Numbered from the stretch's first letter, positions 1-12,482 are shown. The stretch is DNA of 64,000 nucleotides from Gorsachius magnificus (GCA_034008185.1 CM067107.1:62001-126000); one strand, 5' to 3'. Program-made: numbers and translations. The notes: a model not told the origin generated them from the sequence alone.

Positions 1-300
1 ACCTATAACACCTATAACACCTGTAGAGCCTATAGACGCCTGTAGACCTTAGATGACACCTGTAGATGCCTATATACACCTGTAGACACCTATAGAGGCC
101 TATAGATGCCTGTAGACACCTGTAGATGTCTATATACACCTACAGACATCTATATACACCTATAGATGCCTATAGACACCTGTAGACACCTATAGATGCC
201 TGTGGACACCTATAGATGCCTATATACACCTGTAGACACCTATAGACGCCTGTAGACGCCTATAGACACCTGTAGAGGCCTATATACACCTGTAGACACC
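1..300. repeat. 10-bp tandem minisatellite
   Basis: Tandem array of a 10-base unit of the form CCTRTAGANR, repeated about 30 times with point variation (CCTGTAGACA, CCTATAGATG, CCTATATACA and similar). The array is cut by the window edge, so its full length is unknown. No coding potential is apparent. Confidence 0.9.
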
Positions 301-925
301 TATAGACATGTATATGCACACGTATGCACAAAGATACCCCTTGGGGTGTGCGTACAGGGGCACATGCGTGCGTACACCCCTGCAGATGCACAACCATATA
401 TATACATACACACATGTATATGTCCACCCCCCTGGAGGTGTGCCTATAGGGGCGTACATAGGTATATAAACACACAGGTGTACATATGCATGGATATATG
501 TACATGTATATTCCCACGTACACGTACATATGTATATAGACCTGTGTGCACACATATGCACGCACCTTTATGCATACACACATCTATACACACGTGTGTG
601 CCCATATGCACTCCCATACACACATATATGGACACATATATGCCCATACACCCATATACACACATATATACCCACCTATACACCCTTATAGGTCTATAGT
701 CACTCCCATACATGCGCATACACACACACACACGTATGCACACATGCATACATATAGACGCACCTATAGACACATATAGGCCCATATGCACTCCTCTACA
801 TGCACATACACACCCCTATATGCACATGCACGTACGCACACACATATACATGCACCTATAGACACGTATAGGCCCATAGGCGCTCCCATACACACACACA
901 CACCCGTCCCCCCCGCCCCTATAGA
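301..925. repeat. Alternating purine-pyrimidine CA/TA-rich tract
   Basis: A low-complexity stretch of ACAC, ATAT, TGTG and GCAC dinucleotides with scattered copies of the neighbouring CCTATAGACA motif. Open frames on both strands (Tyr/His/Thr/Val-rich) are by-products of the dinucleotide composition. Long purine-pyrimidine alternation is the kind of sequence that can adopt left-handed DNA, but this is inference only. Confidence 0.75.
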
Positions 926-1059
926 CACCCCTATATGCACACCACCCCCAACACCCCTTGGCCCTTTCCGGACCCCCCCAGGCCACACCCCCTCGTGGGC
1001 CCCGCCCCCCCAAACCGGGACCCCCCCACTCGTGACCGGGGTGCACGGCATGGGCGAAG

Positions 1060-1520
1060 GCATTGCCCCTCCCCCCCCCCCCCCCCCCCGCAGGTACTGG
1101 GGGGTGGGGGGGAGGTGATGGAGGGGGGGGACCCCCCCTTTTTCCTGATAACCCCGCCCCCAGGTTGCGAGAACCCCGAGTTGGGGGGGGGTGAGGGGGG
1201 ACCCCAATTCATCCTGGGGGGGCAGCTGTGACGGGGCACCCCCAAATCATCCAGGGGGTGGGCGGATGTGATGGGGGACCCCAACTCATCCGGGGGGCAG
1301 GGGGGACCCCCCCAACCCTTCCCGGGGGGGTGGGTGGCTGCAATGAGGGACCCCCAAATCATCCCAAGGCGGGGGGCCTGCACTGGAGGACCCCAAAACC
1401 CGACTTGGGGACCCCCTAAACCTTCGGGGGGGGGGGCTGGGGGGACCCCAACTCACCCCAGGGGTGCCTGAGCCCCCCAGCACCCCTCCAATGATCCCCA
1501 GCCCCCCCCAGTGACCCCCA
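1060..1520. repeat. G/C-run minisatellite, degenerate
   Basis: Imperfect repeats of about 40-60 bases built around GGGGGACCCC followed by AACTCATCC or AAATCATCC, with long C and G homopolymers. No gene is supported here. Confidence 0.6.
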
Positions 1521-1626
1521 CCCCGCTGGTTTGGGGTGCCAGGGTAGCCCCTAAAGCTGGAGTACAGGTGTTTGGGGGGGTGTTCAGCTCTGTGGGCCCC
1601 CCCCTTTCCCCTTGCACCCCGTTTTC

Positions 1627-2200
<574 letters not shown>

Positions 2201-2439
2201 TTAGACACCACCACCCCCCCCCCAAAAATCAGGCTCTGCTCTTCCCATTGTGGCATTGGCAGCTGCTGCGGCAGCTGGAAAATTTGGGAGGGGGAAAGGG
2301 GGAGAGATAAGGGGGGGGTTGGGGTGATTTTATCATTAAAAAATACTCAATAAAATGATATAAAGGGGAGATGGATCCATCCTGGTTGGGGCCTGGGGGT
2401 GCAAAGCGAGGAGGAAACCTTTGGGTGCTGGGAGGTTGG

Positions 2440-3235
2440 GAAACACCCCCCCACCCCTCCCAAAATACCCCCCCAAAAAAATACCCACACGTGCCCCCCA
2501 AAAAAACCCCAGAGCCCCCAAATACCCACACCCCCCAAATACCCCCCCAAATACCACCCCCCAAAATACCCCCACCCCCAAAATACCCACACGTGTCCCC
2601 CAAATACCCACACACACACCCCCAAAAAAACCCCAGAGCCCCCAAATACACACCCCCCCAAAATACCTACCCCCCAAAATACCCCCACCCCCAAAATACC
2701 CACACGTGTCCCCCAAATACCCACACACACACCCCGAAAAAAAACCCCAGAGCCCCCAAATACCCACCCCCCCAAAGACCCCCCCAAATACCCCACACCC
2801 CCAAAATACCCCCCACCCCCCAAAATACCCCACAGTCCTAAAATACCCACACATGCCCCCAAATACCCCCACAGCCCCCAAAACCCCCCCCCCAGCCCCC
2901 AAATACCCCCCAAAATACCCTCCCACCCAAAATGCCCCCCGCCCCCCCAATACCCCCACAACCCCCAAAATACCCACACGTCCCCCAAATACCCCCACCC
3001 CCCCCAAAAAAAACCCCACAGCCCCCAAATACCCACACATGCCCTAAAATACCCCCACCCCCAAAACACCCCCAAAAAACCCCACACCCCCCCAAAGTAC
3101 CCCCACCCCAAAAATCCCCCCCAAAATACCCAAACACCCCCGAAATACCCCCCACCCCCCAAAAATATCCCCCCCCATATACACGCCCCCCAAATACCCC
3201 CGCCCCCCAGAATATCCCCCACCCCAACCCCCCCC
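2440..3235. repeat. CCCCCAAATACCCACAC minisatellite
   Basis: About 800 bases of short imperfect repeats of CCCCCAAATACCC with variable CACAC or CCCC spacers. Both strands give long open frames (Pro/Lys/Thr-rich on +, Gly/Phe/Trp-rich on -) because the unit contains no stop codon. These frames are not credible genes. The other strand is extremely G-rich and could form G-quadruplexes. Confidence 0.9.
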
Positions 3236-3429
3236 CAGGGTCTCACTTTGGGGGTGCAGCGATGCTCCCCCCCCCCGCCCCGGGTGGGTGCGGAATTGGG
3301 GGGGGGGGGGGGGGTCCCCCCCGTTTTTACGCGGGGGGGGGGGCGCTTCAGAGACACCAAACCCCCTCAAATTCGGGGGGTTGCAGGGGTTCCGCCCGCT
3401 GCCAGCGCCCCGGCGGGGGCAGGGCTCGC

Positions 3430-3620
3430 CGGGGTCCCCCCAAAAGCCGCCCCCCCCCCCCCCCGGCCCCCCCCCCGGCCGGCGGCTGAAGGGTTAAGGC
3501 GAGGCGGGAGCGGCGGGAGGCGGCTCCGGGGCCGGGATTCACTTCCTAGGGCGGGGGCTCCCGGGGCCGGCGGGGAGACACGCGGGGGACCCCCGGCAAC
3601 CGGTGGGGTGCGACCCCCGG
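3430..3620 (+). promoter_or_regulatory. CpG-dense block, possible promoter of the downstream zinc-finger gene
   Basis: Rich in CG dinucleotides, with GGGCGGGG-type elements and an ACTTCC (ETS-like) site near 3541, unlike the CpG-poor minisatellites on either side. It lies 1.5 kb upstream of the first coding exon of the + strand zinc-finger gene and could carry its promoter and non-coding first exon. No splice donor was assigned. Confidence 0.35.
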
Positions 3621-3649
3621 GACCGGCGACGGGGACGGGATGGGACGGG

Positions 3650-4140
3650 GACCCCCACAGCTCTCCCCTCCCCCCCCCCCCCCCCCGGGAACGCGGAGCG
3701 GGGCCGGTCGGCACCGGGGCGGGGGCGGGGGGGGGGGGGGGGGAGCCAAGACCCCCGGAGGTTCCGCACGACCCACGGGAGCGCGGAGCGGGGCTGGGGG
3801 GCCGGGGGCGGGACCCCCAAACCCAGCAGATCCCCCAACACCCCCAGGAGCCCCCTAGGACCCCCAGAGCGGGGCCAGGCTGCACTTGGAGGGGGGGGGG
3901 GGGGGACCCCCAGGAGGTCCCCCACGACCCACGGGGACACCCAGGAGCACGGAGTGGGGCCGGGCGGCATTGGGGGGGGGGGGTGGGGGGTTGGGAGACC
4001 CCCAAGTGCCCAGGAGACCCCCAAGAGTGGGGTCAGGCTGCATTGGGGGGGGGGGGAAACCCCCAGGAAACCCCCCAAAACCCCCAGGAGCGGGTCCAGG
4101 CTCACTGGGGGGACACACACACAGCCCCCCCATAGCCCCC
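3650..4140. repeat. G/C-rich degenerate repeat
   Basis: Imperfect repeats around GAGCGGGGCCGGGCGGCATTGGGGGGG and CCCCCAGGAGNCCC. Long open frames in several phases reflect the absence of A/T-containing stop codons. No gene call. Confidence 0.5.
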
Positions 4141-4309
4141 CCACAACTGGGGGATGCCCATCCCCAGCTCCCCACATCCCAGCATCCTCCCAGTGACGCC
4201 CCATGGTGGGTCAACCCCCCCCCCCAGCCCCCCCCGACCCCCCAGGACCCTCCTCACCACCCCAGTGATTTTTGGTTTTTCCCAGAAATCCCTTTTTTAA
4301 GGGGAACTC

Positions 4310-5130
4310 CAGAGAAAAGTGGGGTGACAGCTCCTGGGGTCATCCCCTCTAGGGTTGTCCCCTCTAAGGTTGTCCCCATGGAGGTGACGGCTTCTGGGGT
4401 CGTCCCTCTAGGGTTGTCCCTGTGGAGGTGACGGCTCCTGGGGTTGTCCACTCTAGGTTTGTCCCCATGGAGGTGATGGCTTCTAGGGTCGTCCCCTCTA
4501 AGGTTGTCCCCGTGGAGGTGACGCTCTGGGGTCTCCCCTAGGGTTGTCCCTGTGGAGGTGACGGCTCTGGGTCCCCTAGGGCCCGGGGCCCCCTAAGGTC
4601 CCCTGGGGTGCGGCTTCTGGGGTCGTCCCCTCTAGGGTTGTCCCCTCTAAGGTTGTCCCCATGGAGGTGTCGGCTCCTGGGGTCGTCCCCTCTAGGGTTG
4701 TCCCCGTGGAGGTGACAGCTCCTGGGGTCGTCCCCTCTAGGGTTGTCCCCTCTAAGGTTGTCCCCATGGAGGTGACGGCTTCTAGGGTCGTCCCCTCTAG
4801 GGTTGTCCCTGTGGAGGTGTTGGCTCCTGGGGTCGTCCCCTCTAGGGTTGTCCCCTCTAGGGTTGTCCCCATGGAGGTGACGGCTTCTGGGTCGTCCCCT
4901 TAGGGTTGTCCCCATGGAGGTGACGGCTCCTGGGGTCATCCCTCTAGGGTTGTCTCTGTGGAGGTGATGGCTCCTGGGGTCATCCCCTCTAGGGTCATCC
5001 CCTCTAGGGTTGTCCCCATGGAGGTGACAGCTTCTGGGGTCGTCCCTCTAGGGTCGTCCCCTCTAGGGTTGTGCCTGTGGAGGTGATGGCTCCTGGGGTT
5101 GTCCCCTCTAGGGTTGTCCCCATGGAGGTG
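4310..5130. repeat. 15n-bp minisatellite leading into a zinc-finger start codon
   Basis: Units of 45 or 60 bases assembled from a 15-base step: GTTGTCCCCATGGAGGTGAC, then GGCTCCTGGGGTCGTCCCCTC, then an optional GGTTGTCCCCTCTAA block. Because most units are multiples of three, the + frame stays open over long stretches (repeated MEVTAPGVVPSR-like peptides) and each full unit carries an ATG. The last unit runs directly into the ATG at 5131 used by the zinc-finger gene. Confidence 0.85.
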
Positions 5131-6900
5131 ATGACCATGGAAGATGCTGCCACGCCTCTCGTCCCAGTGCCGACAGCCTGCGGTGGGGACACCGTGAAGA
5201 GGAACGGGGACACCGTGGTCCCTCTGGGTAAGAGTCCCCAGGGTTGGGGACAAGTCGGGGGGTTGGATGGGTGGCTGAAAGGTGGCTTTGGTGGGGACAA
5301 GTGTTGAGGGATGCGTGGTGGTGGTGCTTCGTCCCTAAGGGGGGCTCTTGTGCGGTGTCGTGTCCCCAACCCTTCCCCTATCATGTCCCCATCCCTCTGC
5401 CACTGCCCAACCTTCCCCTACCATGACCCCAACCTTCCCACCTGACCCTCCTGCCACCGTGTCCCCACCCTTCTCCACCTGACCCAAACCTTGTCCCACC
5501 ATGAATCCATCCTTTCCCCATCCCCTCTGCCACGTGTCCACTGTGTCTCCAACCCTTCTCCTACCATGACCCCAAACCTCCTCCCACCGTGACCCTAAAC
5601 CTTCTCCTACTGTGTCCCCATCCCTTCTCTCACCGTGACCTCAAACCTTCTCCCACCATGAACCCATCCTTTCTGTCACCAGTCCCCACCCCTCCTCCCA
5701 CCATGTCCCCATCCCTCCTCCCACCGTGTCCCCAACCTTTCTCGAGGTGGCTTCTGCCTTGGAGCCTTGATCCTCTCCTGGGGCCTCCTGGCTCTTGGCC
5801 GACCATTTCCTGGCGCCGTAGCTGGTGTGGTTCCCGCTCCACGTTAACCCCTCCCAGCGGGAGAGAGCTGCTGGGGATGGTCTCTCTCCCCGGCAGATTT
5901 GGAGTCAATCAAGGAGGAGGAGGAGGAATGGCAGCAGGACGCTCCCGAGCAAGCAGACACACCGGTGGAACCCCCAACCTCCAGCCAGCAGCAGTTCCCA
6001 AGGACCCATCCCAGGGGATCCCCGCTCCTGGGGGACAACGGGAGCCACGAGGCACCCAACACCTGCCGGGAATGCGGGAAGAGCTTCCGTTGCCGTTCGG
6101 CATTGGTGAACCACCACCGGATACACACAGACGAACGCCCCTTTGGCTGCCAGGACTGCGGCCGCCGCTTCAACCGGCGCTCCAACCTGACCACCCACCG
6201 CCGCATCCACACTGGTGACATGCCCTACAAGTGTCCCGACTGCGGGAAGAGCTACCGCGTCAGCTCCACCCTCCTACGGCATCGGAAGACGCACACGGAC
6301 GAACGACCTTACCGGTGCGAGGAGTGCGGGAAGAGCTTCAGGCACAGGTCCACGTTGACCATCCACCACCGCGTACATTCGGGGGAGCGGCCCTACAAGT
6401 GCCCCGAGTGCCACAAGAGCTTCAAGAACAGCTCGGAGCTGGTGCGGCACGGGCGGATCCACACCAGCGAGCGCCCCTACGATTGCTCCCAGTGCGGGCG
6501 GCGTTTCGGCGACACCTCCCAACTGGTGCGGCACTGGCGGATCCACACCGGCGAGCGGCCCTACAATTGCTTGCAGTGCGGGCGGCGTTTCGGCGATAGC
6601 TCCCAGCTGGCACGGCACCAGCAGACGCACGCCGTCAAGCGCAAGCCCCCCAACCCAACCTGTGGGAAGGGCTTGGCCAACCACTCCAGACTCGCCAAGC
6701 ACCAACAGGGACACGACGATGAGAAGGATTTCCGCTGCCCCGACTGTGGCCGAGGCTTCAACCGTCGCTCCAACCTCCTGGTCCACCAGCGGTCCCACCT
6801 GGAGCAGAAACCTTATATTTGCCTGGATTGCCCCAAAAGCTTCACCAGCAGCACCCAACTCATCCAGCACCGGCAGATCCACAGCGAGGAGAAGCCTTAG
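5131..6900 (+). CDS. C2H2 zinc-finger protein, two coding exons
   Basis: Predicted nuclear DNA-binding protein of about 366 residues, joining 5131-5227 and 5897-6900. Exon 1 begins MTMEDAATPLVPVP and ends at a strong donor (CTGG|GTAAGA). Exon 2 follows CCGGCAG and starts AT-TTG-GAG, so the split codon gives VPL-DLESIKEE and the phase agrees. After an acidic stretch (IKEEEEEW) come ten C2H2 modules. Nine have all four ligands (for example CRECGKSFRCRSALVNHHRIH) with TGERP-type linkers. Module 8 lacks its first cysteine. The stop follows SEEKP directly. No KRAB, SCAN or BTB domain is visible. The start could lie further upstream in the minisatellite, which stays in frame; MTMEDAA is the first start outside the repeat pattern. 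A TATAAA-like poly(A) variant near 7131 is weak. DNA target unknown. Confidence 0.85.
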
Positions 6901-7030
6901 GGTTGCACTGAGTGGCGGCAAGAGCTTTTGGCACAGCGCCAGCCTCGCCTCGCGTCGCAAGAGGCACCATCCAAAGATGGGGACCACCCCACTGGGGACC
7001 GTCCCCATCCTGGTGGCATCTCAGACCTAC
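6901..7030 (+). pseudogene. Frame-shifted relic of an additional zinc finger
   Basis: Immediately after the stop of the preceding zinc-finger gene, another frame reads GGKSFWHSASLASRRKRHHP, the skeleton of a C2H2 module without its cysteine pair. The array was therefore once at least one module longer, and the present stop lies in what was a linker. Confidence 0.55.
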
Positions 7031-7374
7031 CTACGCATCGCAGCGGTCCCTGGGTGGTAGCACCAAGGGGTAACCAACCCATGCGCTCACATCCCACCAG
7101 CTTTTATTTTTCTTTCCCGATATGTTTTTATATATAAAGTTGGGGTTTTTTTGGGGGGGTGGTGGTTTTTAAACAAGACACCCCCAATCCACTGTTTTTT
7201 TGCTGTAGATTATAGACGAGGGGAAGGGAGGGAAGGCCCATGAGCTTCACCCAAGAAACTCGATGCCTCGGTTCCATTTCTTTATTTTTTTTCCAACCCT
7301 GTTCAGGATCTTTTTGAGGGATGGGTCACAAGAAAACTGCGGCCACCATAAAAGCCTTCACCCATCGGCGTCTC

Positions 7375-8058
7375 TGCTGGGTTTGGTTGGGACGGAGTTA
7401 ATTTTCTTCACCGTAGCTTGGGGGGGGGCTGCAGTTTCGGCTTTGTCTTGAAAACAGTGTTGATAACGGCGTTGATAACACCAGTGGTGTTGACAACGCC
7501 AACGCCAATGGTGTTGACAATGCCAGCGGTGTTGATAACACCAATGGTGTTGACAATGCCAACGGTATTGACAATACCAGGATCTTTTTGTTGTTGCTGA
7601 GCAGGGCTTACACACAGCCAAGGCCATTTTTTTTGCTCCTCACCCCACCCCACCCCACTGACAAGGAGGCTGAGGGTCCTCAAGACGCCGCCAGGAGGGG
7701 CCACGACCAGGGACAGCCGATCCCAAGGGATATCCCACAGCCTATGATGTCATGCTCAGTGTGTAAAGCTGGGCGAAGAAGGAGAAAAAGGCAGGGACAC
7801 ACACACACACACGACATTCGGAGTGATGGCGTTTGTCTTCCCAAGTCACCGTTGCACGTGATGGAGCCCGGCTCAACGCCCACCGGCCAATGGGAAGCAG
7901 CGAACAAATCCCTTGCTTTGCTTGCGCGCGGCTTTTGCTTTCCCTATTAAACCGCCTTTATCTCACCCCGCGAGTGCTCTTGTTTTTCCCCTCCCAATTG
8001 CCCCCTCCCACCGGCTCCGTGGGGCTGAGTTCCTGGCACCGCGGATTAAACCACGACA
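7375..8058 (+). mobile_element. Solo LTR of an avian endogenous retrovirus
   Basis: The stretch has the layout of avian retroviral LTRs as I know them: a start region GGTTTGGTTGGGACGGAG, a U3 part with ATGATGTCATGCTCAGTG and a TATA-like GTGTAAAG near 7760, a CTATTAAACC poly(A) signal near 7945 followed by CTTTATCTCACCCCGCGAG, and an end at TTAAACCACGACA (8058). No gag, pol or env sequence flanks it, so it is a solo LTR. U3 is unusual in holding a 15-base minisatellite (7455-7590). The 5' boundary is approximate and target-site duplications were not identified. Family assignment rests on recalled layout, not on a search. Confidence 0.75.
7455..7590. repeat. 15-bp minisatellite inside the LTR
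   Basis: About nine copies of GTTGATAACACCAAT / GTTGACAATGCCAAC-type units, all containing GTTGA or GTATTGA. It begins directly after the LTR segment GAAAACAGTGTTGATAAC, which looks like its seed. Confidence 0.85.
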
Positions 8059-9130
8059 CCGTTGTGGGAATATCTCTGTGGTGGTGACAAAGTGGGGGCC
8101 GTGTGGGTGGAAGAGCCTTTTTCAGAGGGGCAAACTGAAAAAATTCCCTAATTTTGGGCAGCCGGGAGCATCTTTTGCACCCGGAGGGCCTGAGGACCCC
8201 CCCAAGAAAGCAACTGCAGGGGTGGTGGGGCTGGGGTGGAGACCTTGGACCTGGGATCAGGCTCTCCAACCCTCTCCGTTCCCCTTGGACAAGGGCGAGG
8301 GTTCAAACCAAGCCATGGACGAGGTTTATTTGGCGCCGGTGGTTCTGTCCTTCCAAACCATGGACGCCACAAGCCCATGTGTCTTCCTCGCGCTCCACCC
8401 AACCACAGTGTTGTCCCACCACTCCCATCCTTGCAGCACCACTGGGAAAAAGTCAACCCTAGAGATAGCCAAGCCCCAGCCTGGAGGACAACGAGGTGTT
8501 TTGGGTTCAGTGAGGCCATACCAAGGCAGTGGGTGGAGGACAAGTTTATTGCAGCTGAGTTCTGCTTATTTTTGCCAGCACAAAGGGAGCAAGAGCAGGA
8601 GGTGGAGTTGGGCTGTGCCCATCTCCGTCCCCAAGATGTCGCGGGAGCCTCTTCTGAAGCCCTTTGGACAACTCATGAGTTGATTCATCGAACCATAGAC
8701 GGGCAGGACAGGGATTGAATGATGCCACCAAACAACATCACATGAAAAAAAACCCAACCCAAACCTGTAAGTGAGGAAGAAGTTGGCCCAGTGTGTCCCA
8801 GCAGGGTTGTGGGACTCTTTCCACTCCACCTCTTCCTTCCCAAAGAAGCTGAGTCCCAAGCGGTGTCTTCAAAAATCCTGGTCTGTGCCCAAATCCAGCC
8901 ACCATTTGGCTGTGGAGGAAGCCCATGGTCCATACGGTGTTGCTTGATGCTACCAGAAGAGATTATTGGACCAAGCAGCTGTGACTTTTTGGAGTCTAAA
9001 GCCAACGAGTCCACTCTTCCTAATGAATCTCTGCCATTGGTGTGCATCCCACAGCCAGGTCCCTGTGGGGAAACCAGGAAGATGTGGGCACCACCAGCCA
9101 GGTCTCTACCCAACATGGGTCACCAGGCCT
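8059..9130 (-). other. 3' untranslated region and flank of the six-finger gene
   Basis: No convincing coding sequence on either strand. On the minus strand, AATAAA signals occur at 8550-8545 and 8340-8335, about 0.6 and 0.8 kb beyond the stop of the six-finger zinc-finger exon. Most of this interval could therefore be its 3' untranslated region. Confidence 0.4.
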
Positions 9131-9901
<771 letters not shown>

Positions 9902-9993
9902 TCAGCCACAGGGCTGTCCTGCAGCCAGAAGCGATGCTTGGCTGGAGGACGGAGGAGAAGAGAGGATGAAAGGTCAAGGAAACTCCTCCTCAC

Positions 9994-10073
9994 CTGCCTG
10001 GGTATCTCGTAGCATCTCCTCTTCCTCGCAGCCTCCTCCTCGTGGTCTGGCCAAGGTTTGGGAATGGGAAATC
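9994..10073 (-). CDS. Candidate upstream exon with KRAB-B-like motif
   Basis: On the minus strand, CCCCCCCAG| is followed by 80 bases and then CCAGGCAG|GTGAGG. The frame reads GFPIPKPWPDHEEEAARKRR, whose first seven residues match the core of KRAB-B boxes (GFPIPKPELI-type). The rest has diverged. The 80-base length leaves phase 0, which does not join directly to the phase-1 finger exon at 9804, so another exon, a different donor, or decay must be assumed. Confidence 0.4.
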
Positions 10074-10204
10074 CTGGGGGGGAGGGGACGGCGAAAAAAA
10101 ACAAGCTGTGAGTGCATTCCCCAGGTTGGGTTGTGGGTTACTCCTGCCCAAGTCCATCCCTACCGGGAAGTCAATGGGCAGGAGACCACCAGCAGCTTGT
10201 GTCC

Positions 10205-10446
10205 ATGAAACTCTTCGAACCACCAAGATACAGCCCAAAAACCTTCTGAACCACCAAGATACAGCCCCAAAAAACCTCTGAAACACCAAGATACAGCCCC
10301 AAAACCTTCTGAACCAAGATACAGCTCAAAAACCTCTGAAACACGAAGATACAGCCCCAAAACCTTCCAAACCACCACAATACAGCCCCAAAAACCTCCA
10401 AGACACCAAGATACAGCCCCAAAACCTCCAAAACACCGAGATATGG
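10205..10446. repeat. 30-bp minisatellite
   Basis: Seven to eight tandem copies of about 28-31 bases: GAACCACCAAGATACAGCCC followed by CAAAACCTTCT, with small indels and substitutions. The minus-strand frames through it are artefacts. Confidence 0.9.
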
Positions 10447-10449
10447 CCA

Positions 10450-10935
10450 ATCTGTGGGACCAGTGTTATAAATACAAAGATCCATCCTCAAAAGGGAGGT
10501 GGGAGAGGTATAAAGAGCTTGAGAAGGACCAGCGTCATGGCCCTGCAAGCCCTGGCCCACCGGAGCTGGAAAGGGGCCAAGGCCAAGGTCAGCGACATTC
10601 CTGGCTATGGCTCAACCCCAAAACCGCTTGCTCTCAGCCCAAACCCCACCCAGACGTGGGTGGGAAAGAAAGGGGACTGAGATGATTCTTCCCAGAGGGG
10701 TGGGGGTCTGCAACCAGTCCCCACCCCCGGCCATTGCCCCCTCCCCCTCCGTTGCACAAGGGGAAACTGAGGCAGGGACCCCCAACCCAGCTCCCTGTGG
10801 GATCCCGGGGATCCCCCCCTCTCTGGGCTCCCCACTTCAGGTTCCTGGGAATCCCAAGGCTCCCCCCCTCCTCCAGGCTCCCAGAGGTCTCGGGGGGTCC
10901 CCGCTCTGGAGTCCCGAGGATCCCAGGGGTCCCCC
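10450..10935. other. Intergenic stretch, nothing recognised
   Basis: Unique-looking sequence, moderately GC-rich, grading into short C-run repeats (TCCCAGGGATCCCC-like) after 10790. No exon, RNA gene or repeat family is supported on either strand. Confidence 0.4.
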
Positions 10936-10939
10936 CAAC

Positions 10940-11370
10940 TCCGGGCTTGCCCCTCTCCGGGCGGCTGGGGGGCCCGGGGTCCTCACTGCTGCTCTGGGCT
11001 CCCCCTCCCGCGCCCCCCTCCGGGTTCCTGGGGGGCCCCCCCGGGCCCCGGGCCCCCCTCCCCCCCGCGGCTCCCGGGATTCCAGGGGTCCCCTCCCCTC
11101 GGGGCTCCCCCCCCCACGGGCCGCCGCTGGGGTCCCGCGGGCCGGGCCCCCCCCGGTTCGCCCCCTTTTCGGGGCTCCCGGGGCCCCCCGGGCCGGCCCC
11201 CCCCCCCCCGCCGGACCGGGCGCTCGCTGCGGGGCGCGGGCGAGAATGGAGGCGGCGGCGGCGGCGGGGCCTGACCCAGGAAGGCCAACCCCCCCCCGGG
11301 ACCGCAGCCCTCCAGCCCCCCCGGCCGGGGCCCTCTGCCGGCAGCCGCCAGCGGGTCCCCCCCAAAAAAC
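10940..11370. promoter_or_regulatory. CpG island
   Basis: Dense CG dinucleotides and GGCGGC repeats, including GAATGGAGGCGGCGGCGGCGG at 11244-11264. It lies upstream of the minus-strand six-finger gene and is a reasonable promoter candidate for it, but no first exon could be tied to it. It could instead serve an unseen + transcript. Confidence 0.35.
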
Positions 11371-11394
11371 CCAAACCCAAAATCCGACCCCAGA

Positions 11395-12240
11395 TATCCC
11401 CCCAAAGGGGCATTTGCGGCTCAGCCCTGGAGTCCTGCAAGCTCCAAACATACCCCTGCATCTGCCCCCCCCCCCCGCCATCCTCCCAAAAACACCTCCC
11501 GGGGACCCCCCCAACATCCCCCCCAAGGGATATTTGCTCTGAAGTCCTGCAAGCTCTAAACATCCCCCCCCCCCAACACCTCCTGGGGTCCCCCCACCAT
11601 CCCCCTAAGGGGTATTTGGAGTCCTGAAAGCTCCAAACGTTTCCCACCCCCCCCACCCCCCCCCACCCAGCCACCTCCTGGGGACCCCCCAAGGGGCATT
11701 TGCAGCTCAGCTCTGGTGTTCTGCAAGCTCAAATCATCCCCCCACCCGTTCCCACCCCAAAAAACACCTCCCGGGGAACCCCTATAACCTCCCCCCGGGT
11801 TATTTGGAGTCCTGCAAGCTCCACATGTCCCCCTGCATCCCCCCCCCCCCCCCGTTACCCCCCCAAAAACACCTCCCGGGGACCCCCCATAACCCCCCCA
11901 AGGGCTCCAAATGTCCCCCTGCATCTGCTCCCCCCCTCCGCCATCACCCCAAAAACACCTCCCAGGAGCCCCCAATACTCCCCCAAGGGATATTTGTGGC
12001 TCAGCTCTGGTGTCCTGCAAGCTCCAATCATCCTCCTCCATTCCCCCCAAAAACACCTCCCGGGGACCCCCCGTGACCCCCCCAGGGGGTATTTGGAGTC
12101 CTGCAAGCTCCAAAGGTTCCCCCCTCCAAAAAACCCCCACCTCCTGGGGACACCCCAACACCCCCCCAAGGGGTCTTTGTGGCTCAGCTCTGGTGTCCTG
12201 TAAGCTCCAAACATCCCCCCCCCCAACACCTCTGGGGACC
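11395..12240. repeat. About 110-bp minisatellite
   Basis: Seven or more copies of a compound unit: GGGTATTTGTGGCTCAGCTC, then TGGTGTCCTGCAAGCTCCAA, then a C-rich part with CAAAAACACCTCCCGGGGAC. Copies differ by blocks missing from the middle. Open frames across it are by-products. Confidence 0.85.
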
Positions 12241-12482
12241 CCCCACTATCCCCCCAGGATGAGAACTGACCGCTCATCATGCCAGTGAGAAGCTCCATCA
12301 CCCCCTGGGCTGGGGACTAAGTGCCTTTGGGACCCCTCCCGGTCCCCCCCATCCCCAATTCCCCCAATTGCCACACCTTATCCCACCACCCCCCCCTGCC
12401 CCCAAAATTACTTGTTAATGACCCGTGGCAATTAAAAAAGTCTCCAGGAAGGCACTCGACCAACAGCTTCAGGAATAATCCG

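Noticed and set aside
2399..4135. 578-codon open frame on +, and 337-codon frames on -, rich in Pro/Lys or Gly/Trp
   Set aside because: They lie on minisatellites whose units lack stop codons; composition is pure repeat and frames are open on both strands at once.
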